Source: Myxococcus stipitatus (GTDB lineage Bacteria > Myxococcota > Myxococcia > Myxococcales > Myxococcaceae). From it: a DNA stretch of 64,000 nucleotides. The stretch lies in NCBI RefSeq assembly GCF_038561935.1, contig NZ_CP102770.1:9300001-9364000 (forward strand). Reading direction: 5' to 3'. Every line of letters starts with the position of its first letter. The first letter of the stretch is position 1. Positions 25,301 through 33,775 of this stretch are shown piece after piece. The position numbers were made by a program, and so were the translations under genes. Under the pieces are notes generated by a model that had not been told where the DNA came from, searched no databases, and saw nothing but the letters and a program-made list of their open reading frames with translations.

Positions 25301-27612
25301 CCCTGCGGCATCCGCTCGTCGGCATCGCGCTCTGGGGCCTGGCGCTGGCGCTGGGGCGAGTCGGGCCGTGGATCGCGGAGCGGCTCGAGAACCCCACCCA
25401 CGGCCGCCTGTACGCGATGGTGCCGCGCTTCGGCATGGGGGTGCTGGTCTTCGTCCTGTTGAAGAGTGCCTTCCTCGTCGGCCTCCCCACGCCCTCGCGC
25501 GCGCTGGGCATCATCCCGCCGTTGATGGTGTTGGGCGCGGCGGTGCTGGTGTTGTTGCTCGCGGGCCCGTTCCGCCAGCCGCCCGCCGCGAGCCTCGGCC
25601 TGGCGCTGGGACTCCCCGGCGCCGCGCTGTGGGCGGCGAGAGAATCCCTGCGAGGTCCCTCCCTCGTCTCGCTGTCGCCCCCCAATGACCAGTGGGTGCG
25701 CGCGGGCGCGGAGGCGCTGGACTGGCTCAACCCCGAGGCCTGGCTTGCTTCCGGAGACACCCTCTTCCTGCTGTGGCAACGCGCCTTCGCCGGTGTCGCC
25801 GCCGCGGGGCTCGTCTACGCCGTGGCCGCGATTCGAGGCGTCCCCGAATCCTTCCGCAACCTCCTGCGCCACTACGCCGTCATCACTGTGGGGGTGACGT
25901 GCCTCGTCGCGCTCTTCCAGCCGGGACTCGTGGCCGCCGCGCTCGTCTGCGCCACGGGCATCGTCCTCTTCCTGGGAGGCGCCCGAGCCCAGGGCCGCGC
26001 GGTGTTCGGCGCGAGCATCCTGCTGCTCGTCCACGCGGCGGCCCATCGCGTCTCCATCTTCGAGGCTTGGCCGGGTCCCGTGCTCGCGCTCGTCGGGCTC
26101 GTGCTGGTGACGCTGGGCCCATGGGTCATCCGCAAGCGAGGGCTGTCCGAAGGCGACGCACGCGTGCGGCTCCATCAGGCCCTGGCCATCTACCTCCTGG
26201 CCGCGCTGGTCTACGCGCTCGTCGTCGGGCGTGCGACGTCTCCGCTGTTCGCCGCGCTCAACCTCGCGGAGCAGTCCTTCTGGGGCCTGGGTGGGACGTG
26301 GCTGGTGTCGCCCGCGCTGCCCGTGACGTGGGCGCTCATCGCCGCGGCGCTGCTCGTGGCGGCGTTCCAGTGGAAGGGCGCCCTGGCGGCGTTCCTCTCC
26401 GCGCTGGGAACGTGGGTGGCGGGTGGCGCCGTGGCGACGGCGGCCATGGTCTTCTTCACGCTTCGCGCGGCCCGCTCCGGGATGTGGCTGGGCTACGGCG
26501 AGCTCTTCACCCTCCACGGCGCGGAGCTGGCATTGGCGGCGGCGGGAGCCGCGCTCGTCATCCACTCCGCCCAGCGCTGGCTGCGGGAGAAGCGCGGCGA
26601 CATCGCGGAAGGAATGGTCTTCGGCCGGGACACCTGGCTCGTCATGTCGGGGCTGCTGCTGGCCTTCACCGCCAGCAGCGGAGGCGCGCCCGAGGAAGCC
26701 CTGCCAATGGCCATCGCGTCGCTGGGGCTCGCGGTGCTGGTCGCGCTGCACTGCGCCTGGACGGAGCACACAGGGCGGCATGTGTACTTCGTGCAGCTCG
26801 CGGTGGTGGGCACCTACGCGCTGGTGCGAAGCCTGTATGCCCCGGGCCTGCGCGCCGAGCACGACGCCCTCTTCGCGCTGGGCCTGGGCTTCGTGCTCGT
26901 GGGCGTGACGGTGCAGGCACGGCGGGCCGGAGTGCGTCCGGTGGAGGCCGCGACCCGGCGCTTCGCCGCGCTCCTGCCCATCGGCATGGCCTTCGTCCTT
27001 CCGGGTGAGGCGACGCAGGAAGCGGCGCTGCTCGCGGGAGGCTCCGGCCTGCTGTACGCGGCGCTGGGCGCGGTGGAGCGCAGCCGCATGTTCGGCGCCT
27101 TCGCGGCGGCGGCGTGCAACTTCGCGCTGCTCATCTCCGCGCTGGCCTTCGGACTGGAGGGACTGGAAATCTATCTGGCGCCGCTGGGGCTGCTGCTCCT
27201 GATGCTGGGCCAGCTCTTCACGCAGAGCCTTCCGCACGCCGCGCGCAACACGGTGCGGATTCTCGGCGGCCTGCTCCTCTACGTCCCCGCGGCGGCGAAG
27301 CTCGCGATGCGCGTCGGCGAGTCTCCCGACGGCATGTACGCGCTCATCTTCGGCGGCGTCTGCCTGCTGGGCGTCGTGGTGGGCATGCTGCTGCAGATTC
27401 GTGCCTACCTCGCGCTGGGCACGCTGTTCCTCACGCTGGACGTGGTGGCCAACCTGCTCGGGGCCGGGCTGCGAGACCACCGCATCGGCTTCCTGGTGAT
27501 GACGCTCGCGGGGCTCACGCTCATCGGAGGCCGCGTCCTGGCCACGCTGAAGCGCCGCGAATGGGAGCTGCTCGTGCGCAAGGTGCGCGTCGAGCTGCAA
27601 GGCTGGGACTGA
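22387..27612 (+). CDS. Giant polytopic membrane protein with N-terminal zinc ribbon
   Basis: A 1741-residue protein, the largest in the window. It opens with CPVC (3-6) and CLEC (18-21), a zinc ribbon. Residues about 40-270 are hydrophilic and probably cytoplasmic, and contain two near-identical 31-residue units in tandem. From about 275 to the end it is almost continuous hydrophobic helices, roughly 45 by eye, starting FIWWFLGAVLVLGGSLMGV. No catalytic motif was found. The layout recalls predicted membrane proteins of DUF2157/DUF2339 type but is much longer. It may be a multi-domain duplication product. Function unknown. It is monocistronic, followed by a strong hairpin. Confidence 0.85.
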   Translation: MICPVCVRLRDKAPGDACLECGASLLPLSEPRLSALVEKTLQRRIEDWRDAALIDEATARRLAGALGGMNVEAPVSEEQAPRLDAAARAEEWANSVVASVMRVGSWRPSWGAALAASLEETAKAEREQAERKRRAPPVETAAAVVIVPVVPVEPSIPQASDETTVPPHSGQDTANLADDSSAPRTRRQRGHASDDSYASEGQDTANLADASSAPRTRRQRGHASDDSYASEDDLGSALGSGQALFARDTSGALGGGLEAVVALDATSSNSPRLNDFIWWFLGAVLVLGGSLMGVREAWQALGGVPRQLLVTGALWGYHAGFIGLGVFLSRRSLPVGRVLSGIGLALLPVSFVALSSLVALAPLPGIGVALGVAIAGLFPLRAAGRLLHETSAKSLAVAMFPALLAGLPLMGLDEAPWLRMLCASAGVASLAVTLWRSRTSTSANTMLVSACAALYSALWLTVFSVASAPSGFDALEPGSPLFAGLMLWAQALAAVIALATTTDALRKMLPRMSAVLETVAHVVLASGAIAGALSLFTVEPAGDLDVAVASAVAPVLAAVVFFWLQPRRLALVHLGVMATLLAGVLVANVLAPTDPGWWVFGGAVAASGLLLAARRSSSPSLSIKLLTWGIVATLAAMPLAVRLPIDGSSWPRIATGLVIALAAHLAAGWRWRGLHYLGGIAATFCLLGLVDLLPMLTGDWGTLAVFAFLGGLYGVVGLLQAAWARPSSPLVALLPLDDLSLGLAAVGVFLALAAAPVAPDGLILLANRELPPLLNAVPTALTTVWLLLRTRRDGSRLVGFLAASGLALAVAQALGTHGDFTSARAALVSASLVLGFALVSALRPRPPASTEPASVAPELRARKVFDLFRLPLGEHALRLYTDGFAAVACVQALVATLTLLQWQTFPTDAERSTCLLAGGLLTLAALIAFVSRGFVTLRLRGSVVAFAAMGGFIALTAIVNRAGRPLPPDIVALRHPLVGIALWGLALALGRVGPWIAERLENPTHGRLYAMVPRFGMGVLVFVLLKSAFLVGLPTPSRALGIIPPLMVLGAAVLVLLLAGPFRQPPAASLGLALGLPGAALWAARESLRGPSLVSLSPPNDQWVRAGAEALDWLNPEAWLASGDTLFLLWQRAFAGVAAAGLVYAVAAIRGVPESFRNLLRHYAVITVGVTCLVALFQPGLVAAALVCATGIVLFLGGARAQGRAVFGASILLLVHAAAHRVSIFEAWPGPVLALVGLVLVTLGPWVIRKRGLSEGDARVRLHQALAIYLLAALVYALVVGRATSPLFAALNLAEQSFWGLGGTWLVSPALPVTWALIAAALLVAAFQWKGALAAFLSALGTWVAGGAVATAAMVFFTLRAARSGMWLGYGELFTLHGAELALAAAGAALVIHSAQRWLREKRGDIAEGMVFGRDTWLVMSGLLLAFTASSGGAPEEALPMAIASLGLAVLVALHCAWTEHTGRHVYFVQLAVVGTYALVRSLYAPGLRAEHDALFALGLGFVLVGVTVQARRAGVRPVEAATRRFAALLPIGMAFVLPGEATQEAALLAGGSGLLYAALGAVERSRMFGAFAAAACNFALLISALAFGLEGLEIYLAPLGLLLLMLGQLFTQSLPHAARNTVRILGGLLLYVPAAAKLAMRVGESPDGMYALIFGGVCLLGVVVGMLLQIRAYLALGTLFLTLDVVANLLGAGLRDHRIGFLVMTLAGLTLIGGRVLATLKRREWELLVRKVRVELQGWD
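22894..23079 (+). repeat. 93-bp tandem duplication (2 copies) inside the giant membrane protein
   Basis: Copies at 22894-22986 and 22987-23079 are nearly identical at DNA level, including synonymous positions; I saw only two differences (gattcg/gcttcg and gattcg/gactcg). The length is a multiple of three, so the frame is kept and one 31-residue Ser/Asp/Arg-rich unit (GQDTANLAD... to ...DDSYASE) is repeated. Such identity indicates a recent duplication in the cytoplasmic linker. Confidence 0.95.
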
Positions 27613-27623
27613 GTCGATGCCGC

Positions 27624-27652
27624 GACAGGCCGGGGGGAAACCCCGGCCTGTC
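27624..27652. terminator. Bidirectional hairpin between convergent genes
   Basis: GACAGGCCGGGG and CCCCGGCCTGTC form a perfect 12-bp stem with a 5-base loop, centred between the giant membrane gene and the convergent histidine kinase gene. It lacks a U-tract on either side but is very stable and well placed for both directions. Confidence 0.7.
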
Positions 27653-27663
27653 CGCGTCTCCGC

Positions 27664-29583
27664 TCACTCCATCAGCAGCGGCAGGCGCACGGAGAACGTG
27701 GTGCCCTCGCCCACGGTGCTCGTCACGAGGAGACGGCCCCCGTGGTTCTCCACGATGCCCTGGCAGATGGAGAGCCCCAGGCCCGTGCCCTTCCCTTCGG
27801 GCTTCGTGGTGAAGAAGGGCTCGAAGATGCGCTGCAGGTTCTTCGGGTCGATGCCCGAGCCCGTGTCGCGCACCGACACCACGGCCTCTTCACCCTCGCG
27901 CCGGGTCGACAGGTAGACGGAGCCCCCTGGCGGCATCGCGTGGCACGCGTTGGTGATGAGGTTGACGAACACCTGCACCAGGTTCGCGCGCACCGCCGAC
28001 AGGAGCGGCAGCTCCACGTACTCGCGATGCACGCTCACGCGCGCCTGCGACACGACGTGCTCACAGAAGCCCACCGCCATGTCCACGACGGCGTTGAGCT
28101 GCACCCGCTCCGGCTTGTCCTGCGCCGGCCGCGCGTAGCTCACCAGGTCTCGCGTGAAGCGCAGGATGCGGTGGCTGCTCTCGAGAATCTTCCGGAGCTT
28201 GTCCTGGTCCGCGGGGTTCGCCCCCGGCGTCGTCCGCGAGCGCTGGAGCAGCGCGTCCGCGTACGTGGCCACCGCCGTCATCGGGTTGTTGATTTCATGC
28301 ACCACGCTGGCCGCGAGCTGACCGATGGAGGCCAGCTTCTCCGCGTGGATGATGCGCTTCTCCAGCTCCTTCACCACCGTGATGTCCTGGCCGATGGCGA
28401 TGACGCCCTCCACCTCTCCATGGTGCGCGAGCATCGAGGACGTGGCGAAGGACACCCGGACCTCGTTCCCCTCGCGGGACAGCAGGCGGGTCTCGAAGCT
28501 GTTCACCGACTCGCCGCGAATCGCGGCGGCGATGACCTGGGACAGCCGCAGGTGCTCGCTCTCCGGCACCAGGCCGAAGATGTCCCGGCCCAGGACGTCT
28601 TCCTTGCGGAAGCCCGTCAGCGCGCTCAGCGCCTGGTTGAACACCACCACCTGCTTGTCGCGGTTGGCCACCAGGATGAGGGCGTTCGCCTTCTCCAGCA
28701 GGTCCTCCAGGTACTTGCGGACGAACGTCAGCTCGTCGATGAGCTTCGCGTTCTTCACCGCCACCGCCACCTGGCTGGCGAGCTGCAACAGCACGCGCTC
28801 GTCGTGCTGCACGTCCGCGTCCAGGCCCTCCGGGTACTCCATGTTGATGGCGCCGAAGAGCTGCCCGCTCGCCACCAGCGGAGCGCTCACGCCATGCGTG
28901 CTGCCCTGGAACAAGAGCGGCACCTCGTCCAGCACCGTCACCCGTCCCTGCGGCAGCGCCGAGCGCCCCAGGTTCAGCTTCTCCACCGCGCGGCGCAGCA
29001 GCACCAGCGGCTCATGCGCGCCTTCCTTCAGCCGCCCTTCCGCGTAGAGCGACGTCAGGCCACCGGTGCGCGAGTCGGTGATGCGGATGCAGAACGAGCG
29101 GCCGGGGAACAGCTCCTTCACCCCGCGAGCCACCGCCGCCACCAGCTCCTCCTCGCCGCCCGCCTCCGCCACGCTGCGGCCCAGGTCCAGCAGCACGCCT
29201 TCCGTGCGCGCCTGCTCCAAGAGCGCCCGCTCCGCCAGCACCAGTCGGTTGCGCGCGAGCTCCGGGTCATTCCGGGCGCGCACCGCCACCACGTCGCCTC
29301 GCCGCGACAGCGTCAACACGGCGCCGGGCATGCCCGCGAGCGACAGCTCGACGTCACAGCTCGCGCCATCCGCCGGAGCCGCCGCCGAGGCCAGCATCCG
29401 CGCGACATCCTCCACCGTCGCACGCGAGTCCGCGCAGAAGCGGTGGAAGGCCTCGTTGACCGCCACCAGGCGCAGCGTCGGGTCACACAGGGCCGCGGGG
29501 GCGTCGAGGGCCTCGAAGAAGGCCTGGAAGGACTCTGGCCCGGGGCCTCCCGGGATTCGCATCGCTCGGGTGTCAGTCTTCAT
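27664..29583 (-). CDS. Soluble sensor histidine kinase (PAS-GAF-PAS-HisKA-HATPase)
   Basis: A 639-residue cytoplasmic kinase. A PAS-like domain (about 15-120) is followed by a GAF domain (about 140-290), a second PAS (about 300-410, LILVANRDKQVVVFNQALSALTG), and a HisKA domain with His429 in VVHEINNPMTAV. The HATPase domain has the N box VNLITNACHAM, then VRDTGSGIDP and GKGTGLGLSICQGIVENHGG. It has no TM or receiver domain. Its ATG lies 11 bases inside the end of the upstream sensor gene, so translation is coupled and the two proteins are likely partners. No response regulator is adjacent. Confidence 0.93.
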   Translation of the reverse strand: MKTDTRAMRIPGGPGPESFQAFFEALDAPAALCDPTLRLVAVNEAFHRFCADSRATVEDVARMLASAAAPADGASCDVELSLAGMPGAVLTLSRRGDVVAVRARNDPELARNRLVLAERALLEQARTEGVLLDLGRSVAEAGGEEELVAAVARGVKELFPGRSFCIRITDSRTGGLTSLYAEGRLKEGAHEPLVLLRRAVEKLNLGRSALPQGRVTVLDEVPLLFQGSTHGVSAPLVASGQLFGAINMEYPEGLDADVQHDERVLLQLASQVAVAVKNAKLIDELTFVRKYLEDLLEKANALILVANRDKQVVVFNQALSALTGFRKEDVLGRDIFGLVPESEHLRLSQVIAAAIRGESVNSFETRLLSREGNEVRVSFATSSMLAHHGEVEGVIAIGQDITVVKELEKRIIHAEKLASIGQLAASVVHEINNPMTAVATYADALLQRSRTTPGANPADQDKLRKILESSHRILRFTRDLVSYARPAQDKPERVQLNAVVDMAVGFCEHVVSQARVSVHREYVELPLLSAVRANLVQVFVNLITNACHAMPPGGSVYLSTRREGEEAVVSVRDTGSGIDPKNLQRIFEPFFTTKPEGKGTGLGLSICQGIVENHGGRLLVTSTVGEGTTFSVRLPLLME

Positions 29584-31552
29584 GGGAGGTCGCCTTGTCC
29601 AGGTCGAGAATCTGCTGCTCCCCCATGTACGCCTTCGTCTCGTAGCGGGTGATCTTGCCGATCTTCCGCACGATTTCAGCCATGCGCTCCGCCTCGCGGT
29701 AGATGATGTCCACCGGCTTCCAGGCGAAGTCCTCCTCCTTCAGCTTGCGCTTGAGCAGCTCCGCGTAGCCCATCACCGACGTGAGGGGCTGGTTCAGCTC
29801 ATGCGCCGCGGTGCCGGCGAGCGCGACGATGACGGCGCTCTTCTCGCTCTCCTCCAGCCGCGTCTCCACGTCCGACAACTTGCGCTCCAGCTTCATCCGG
29901 TCGCGCATGTCCGTGAAGATGCCGACGCTGAAGACCTCGCGCCCGCCCTCGTACACGAGCGAGGCCGTCATGTTGACGGGCACGCGCTCGCCGGAGCGGT
30001 GCACCAGCTCCTCGCGGGTGAGCGCCATGCGGCCCTTGCCGCCGTGCTCCGAGCCGCGCAGGGTGGCCATGATTTTTCGGGCCACACCGGGCTGGTAGAG
30101 CTGCTCCACGGTGAGGTTCGCCATCGCCTCCTGCGCGGTGTAACCACACAGCGCCTCCGCGCCCTTGTTGAAGAGGATGATGCGCCCCTTCAGGTCGGCG
30201 GCGATGATGGCGTCCACCGACGAGTCGATGAGCCGCTCCAGGAAGTCCTTCGTCTGGCGCAGCTCGTCCTCCAGCTTGCGCGCGTCGGTGACGTCGCGGA
30301 ACGACAGGATGGTGGCCGCGTCCTCGTCCCGCAGCGGCGCGGCGGACATGGACAAGGTCAGCCGGCGTCCGGCCCCCGTGCGCACCTCCACGTCCACGCC
30401 CGAGCGCGACTCGCCTCGCGAGGCCGCCGTCACCAGCTCCATCAACACACCGTCATCCAGCGGCTGCGTCACCTGATGCAGGTGCCGCCCGCGCGCCTCG
30501 GTCGCCGGGAACTCCAGCATCGCCGCGCCAGACGGGTTGAGCGACAGCACGCTCGCCTTGTCGTCGAGGATGGCCACGCCCTCGCTGACGTGCGCGAAGA
30601 AGAGCTGGTAGGGCTTGAAGGAGGCCGCCTGCTCCTCGGCCGCCAGGCGCGCCGTCTTCTCCGCCTCCGTCTGGCCCCTCACGGACTGGAGCACCGAGGC
30701 GTTGCGCAGCGCCACCGCCGTGGCATGCGCCACCGTGGTGAGGAAGTCGATCTCCCGCGACGTGAAGGTGCGCCGCCGTCCCGCCGCGCGCAGGAGGAGG
30801 ACGCCTCGCACCTGGCCTCGGATGGGCAGCGGGAGCGCGGCGATGGCGTGGATGCCTCGCGCGGCCACGGCCCGGCGCTCCAGGTCGCCGAGGAGCGGAT
30901 GCGTGGGGGCCTCGTCCATCACCACCGGACGGCCCGTGCGCATCACCTCGCGAATCTCCGGGTAGCGGGAGAGCTCGATGCGCAGGTCCTTGAGCGCCGG
31001 GTCGTCGCTGGCCGCGACGATGACACCTTCGTCGGCGTTGCGGCCCAGCATCACCAGCGTGGCGCGCGCGATGTCCAGCTTCTCCGCGAGCCTCCGGGTG
31101 ACGCCGTGCAGGAGCGCCTCCACGTCGGAGGTCTCCGCGTAGTCGGCGGTCAGCTCCAAGAGCAGCGACAGGTCCTCCTGGCCGCGCTCCTGTCCCTCGC
31201 GCTCCAGGTGACGGCCCGCGGCGCGCTGGAGCCGGAAGACGAGCTCATGGGGCGACACGGGGACGGTGACGACGTCGGCGGGGCGCAGGGGCTCCGCCGC
31301 GGCGAAGCCCTGCTCGGTGGGCTCCACCAGCGCCACCAGGGTGATGTGCGAGGCCCGAGGCGAGTCCAGCACCGCCCTCAGGGCAGGCCCGTTGCCAGGC
31401 GCGGTCAGGTCCACCAGCACGAGGGCGGCGCCTTCCATGCCGTCCACGACACGCAGACCCGCGCGCGCGGCCGACACGGTGAGCAGCTCTCGTGCGGGGG
31501 AAGCCGGGGGCACCAGGGTGATGCCAAGAGCGAATTCCAGCGAAGACGGCAC
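29573..31552 (-). CDS. Multi-sensor protein with GAF, two PAS and a HisKA domain but no ATPase domain
   Basis: A 659-residue soluble protein. Residues 1-about 115 resemble a receiver fold (ALVLVDLT near its centre). A GAF domain (about 130-285) and two PAS domains (about 310-425 and 430-555) follow, and then a HisKA-type helix pair with His584 in AAHELNQPLTSVMGYAELL. The protein ends 75 residues after this His, with no N, G1 or G2 boxes, so it cannot phosphorylate itself. It may be phosphorylated by the coupled downstream kinase or pair with it. The start is uncertain: GTG at 31552 was chosen because the conserved fold begins there; no Shine-Dalgarno is visible. Confidence 0.85.
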   Translation of the reverse strand: MPSSLEFALGITLVPPASPARELLTVSAARAGLRVVDGMEGAALVLVDLTAPGNGPALRAVLDSPRASHITLVALVEPTEQGFAAAEPLRPADVVTVPVSPHELVFRLQRAAGRHLEREGQERGQEDLSLLLELTADYAETSDVEALLHGVTRRLAEKLDIARATLVMLGRNADEGVIVAASDDPALKDLRIELSRYPEIREVMRTGRPVVMDEAPTHPLLGDLERRAVAARGIHAIAALPLPIRGQVRGVLLLRAAGRRRTFTSREIDFLTTVAHATAVALRNASVLQSVRGQTEAEKTARLAAEEQAASFKPYQLFFAHVSEGVAILDDKASVLSLNPSGAAMLEFPATEARGRHLHQVTQPLDDGVLMELVTAASRGESRSGVDVEVRTGAGRRLTLSMSAAPLRDEDAATILSFRDVTDARKLEDELRQTKDFLERLIDSSVDAIIAADLKGRIILFNKGAEALCGYTAQEAMANLTVEQLYQPGVARKIMATLRGSEHGGKGRMALTREELVHRSGERVPVNMTASLVYEGGREVFSVGIFTDMRDRMKLERKLSDVETRLEESEKSAVIVALAGTAAHELNQPLTSVMGYAELLKRKLKEEDFAWKPVDIIYREAERMAEIVRKIGKITRYETKAYMGEQQILDLDKATSHED

Positions 31553-31884
31553 GTGGAGGGTCGGGGCGAGAGGGGGGAGTGAAGCCCACTCTACACGCCC
31601 CCGCGCCGCCGGGGCAGTCCGACTCGAATGCCCCCAGGTCGGGCCCCGCCGTGGAAGGTCAGAGCTCACCCTGGCCCGTCGGTCCGGCGCTCTCCAACGC
31701 GGGCTAGGTGACACCTTCACGCGGCTGTCGTCTTGTCGATAACACGCACGCTCCGGAGGAGGACATTGCCCTCCAGTCCCGGAGAGGGCGCACACGGTGG
31801 GTGGCGAGGCCTTTCTTCCGTGCACCCACCCAGGCCCCGTGCCATTTAGCGCGCCAGCGTCACATCCAAGGACAAGGGGACACC
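31553..31884. other. Divergent intergenic region, no gene found
   Basis: This 332-base gap separates the two-kinase unit from the SDR gene and must hold promoters for both. I see no convincing -35/-10 pair, no sigma54 element and no RNA gene. It includes an upstream in-frame extension of the kinase gene whose composition does not look like a conserved domain. Confidence 0.5.
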
Positions 31885-32634
31885 ATGAACGTGTTGGTCA
31901 CGGGAGCCTCGGCGGGGTTTGGCAAGGCCATCGCGCGGCGGTTCATCCAAGAAGGCGCGAAGGTCATCGCCACCGGGCGTCGGCTGGAGCTGCTGGAGGC
32001 GTTGCGCGCGGAGCTGGGCGAACGGCTGTTGCCGGTGAAGCTGGACGTGACGGAGCGCGACGGCGTGAGGCAGGTGCTGGGCGCGCTCCCGGCGGAGTTC
32101 GCGGAGGTGGATGTCCTGGTCAACAACGCGGGGCTGGCGCTGGGGCTGGAGACGGCGCAGGCGGCGCGGGTCGAGGACTGGGACGTGATGGTCGACACGA
32201 ACGTGAAGGGGCTCCTGTACTGCACCCACGCCGTGCTGCCGGGCATGGTGGCGCGCAACCGGGGGCACATCGTCAACATGGGCTCGGTGGCGGCGGACTT
32301 CCCGTATCCGGGGGGCAACGTGTACGGGGCCACCAAGGCCTTCGTGCAGCAGTTCAGCCTCAACCTGCGCGCGGACCTGCTGGGCACGGCGGTGCGCGTG
32401 ACGGACATCGAGCCGGGGCTCGTGGGCGGAACGGAGTTCTCCAACGTCCGCTTCCGGGGCGACGACACGCGGGCCGCGTCCGTCTACGCCAACACCCAGC
32501 CGCTGACGCCCGAGGACATCGCGGACGCGGTGCACTGGGTGACGTCGCGGCCCGCGCACGTGAACATCAACGTCATGTCGCTGATGCCGGTGGCCCAGGC
32601 CTTCGGGCCGCTCGCGGTGAAGCGGCAGCCCTGA
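31885..32634 (+). CDS. SDR-family NAD(P)-dependent oxidoreductase (YdfG-like)
   Basis: A 249-residue classical short-chain dehydrogenase. The cofactor motif TGASAGFG is at 6-13, with NNAG mid-protein, the catalytic Ser in VNMGSVA and the YGATK Tyr-Lys pair. The C-terminal segment after DIEPGLVGGTEF resembles YdfG-type NADP-dependent 3-hydroxy acid or serine dehydrogenases. GGGG lies about seven bases before the ATG. It is likely monocistronic or cotranscribed with the DoxX gene about 150 bases downstream. Confidence 0.92.
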   Translation: MNVLVTGASAGFGKAIARRFIQEGAKVIATGRRLELLEALRAELGERLLPVKLDVTERDGVRQVLGALPAEFAEVDVLVNNAGLALGLETAQAARVEDWDVMVDTNVKGLLYCTHAVLPGMVARNRGHIVNMGSVAADFPYPGGNVYGATKAFVQQFSLNLRADLLGTAVRVTDIEPGLVGGTEFSNVRFRGDDTRAASVYANTQPLTPEDIADAVHWVTSRPAHVNINVMSLMPVAQAFGPLAVKRQP

Positions 32635-32782
32635 ACGGCTTGGCGGAATTCCAATCCGTTGTCGGGAATGTGCGGGGACTGGAGCGACTGGATAAATTCC
32701 CGGGCATCAACAGCGGGTGGCCCGAACGGGCCCTGCTTCCCAACTTCGGCCCCCCGGGCCGCGATTCCTCGAAAGAACCCCC

Positions 32783-33214
32783 ATGAAGCTCGCATCCGTG
32801 TTTCCCGCTCCCCCGTCCACCACCGCCAGCGTGGGGCTCCTCGTGCTTCGAGTCGTCGCCGGCGCCGCGTTCATGCTCCACGGCTGGTCCAAGATTCAGA
32901 ACCCCTTCGGCTGGATGGGCCCGGAGGCCTCGGTGCCGGGCGTCTTCCAGGCGCTGGCCGCCCTCTCCGAGTTCGGCGGCGGGCTCGCGTGGATTCTGGG
33001 CGCGCTGGTGCCCCTGGCGTCCCTGGGCATCTTCTTCACGATGGCCGTGGCGACGCACTTCCACGCGGTCATCAAGGGTGACCCGTTCGTCGGCCACACG
33101 GGCAGCTACGAAATCGCGCTGCTCTACCTCGCCCTCGCCGTGGCGATGATGACCGTGGGCCCGGGCAAGTTCTCCGTGGACGCCCTCCTGCGCAAGAAGC
33201 TCGTGAAGGAGTAG
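32783..33214 (+). CDS. DoxX-family membrane protein
   Basis: A 143-residue inner-membrane protein with four TM helices. LLVLRVVAGAAFMLHGWSKI near the N-terminus is the DoxX signature, followed by FQALAALSEFGGGLAWILG, IFFTMAVATHFHAV and YEIALLYLALAVAMM. DoxX proteins are linked to redox and thiol-stress functions, but their reaction is generally undefined. The ATG at 32783 directly begins the conserved region; an in-frame upstream extension is proline-rich and unlikely. Confidence 0.9.
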   Translation: MKLASVFPAPPSTTASVGLLVLRVVAGAAFMLHGWSKIQNPFGWMGPEASVPGVFQALAALSEFGGGLAWILGALVPLASLGIFFTMAVATHFHAVIKGDPFVGHTGSYEIALLYLALAVAMMTVGPGKFSVDALLRKKLVKE

Positions 33215-33355
33215 GACGCACCCCTTGGACAGGGGGGAGACGGGAGCAACCAGCGTACGGGCTGCTCCCTTCGCCGCCCTGAACATGAATCTCCATTCAC
33301 TTTTGGGGCGTTGCCCCCCTGCGTCCGCGGCGCACCTTGGGCTAACCTCCCGGGC

Positions 33356-33775
33356 ATGGCCGACTCGGACCGCCCTCTTCCTCCCAAGGGATTGCTCGCC
33401 CGGAGCCTGAAGCTCCTGGGCCACCTCACCCACCCGGAGACCCGCTCGGGCAAGGTGTTCACCCGCGCCGAACGCGGCCTCACCCAAGCCCTCTCCCGCG
33501 TCTCCGCGAGCCCCACCTACCTGCGCGCCAGCGGCACCGTGCTGCGCCACGGGCTCAACGCCCGCATCCGCCGCAACAGCCTCGTGGAGCGCGCCCTGCA
33601 CACGCTGCGGCTGCCCACCGCGTCCGAGGTCGACGGCCTCCGCGACCAGCTCCGCCGCGTGAATGACCAGGTGGAGGCCCTGGGCTCCCAGCTCGAGGTC
33701 GTCGTGGAGCTGCTCCAGCGTCAGGAAGCCCCGAAGGCTCCCCGCCACAACGTCGACCCCAGCGCCGGCACATGA
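33356..33775 (+). CDS. PhaE-like polyhydroxyalkanoate synthase-associated protein
   Basis: A 139-residue protein, short for PhaE (about 350), without signal peptide. The C-terminal third, LRLPTASEVDGLRDQLRRVNDQVEALGSQLEVVVELLQRQ, is a coiled coil introduced by the PT-SEVD motif typical of the PhaE/PhaM C-terminus that activates PhaC. The N-terminal part is basic and helical. The stop overlaps the phaC start (ATGA), so the two are translationally coupled, as expected for a two-component class III synthase. It may be a minimal PhaE. Confidence 0.7.
   Translation: MADSDRPLPPKGLLARSLKLLGHLTHPETRSGKVFTRAERGLTQALSRVSASPTYLRASGTVLRHGLNARIRRNSLVERALHTLRLPTASEVDGLRDQLRRVNDQVEALGSQLEVVVELLQRQEAPKAPRHNVDPSAGT

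Noticed and set aside
23695..27600. Very long open frame on the minus strand opposite the giant membrane protein
   Set aside because: It mirrors the codon bias of the real gene (His/Arg/Gln-rich product, no domains) and is an artefact of high third-position GC. The same holds for long open frames opposite the NAD+ synthetase, the hybrid kinase and others.
29573..29583. Overlap of the two kinase genes as a frameshifted single gene
   Set aside because: The second gene has its own complete sensory, HisKA and ATPase domains with its own start, so these are two proteins, not one broken gene.
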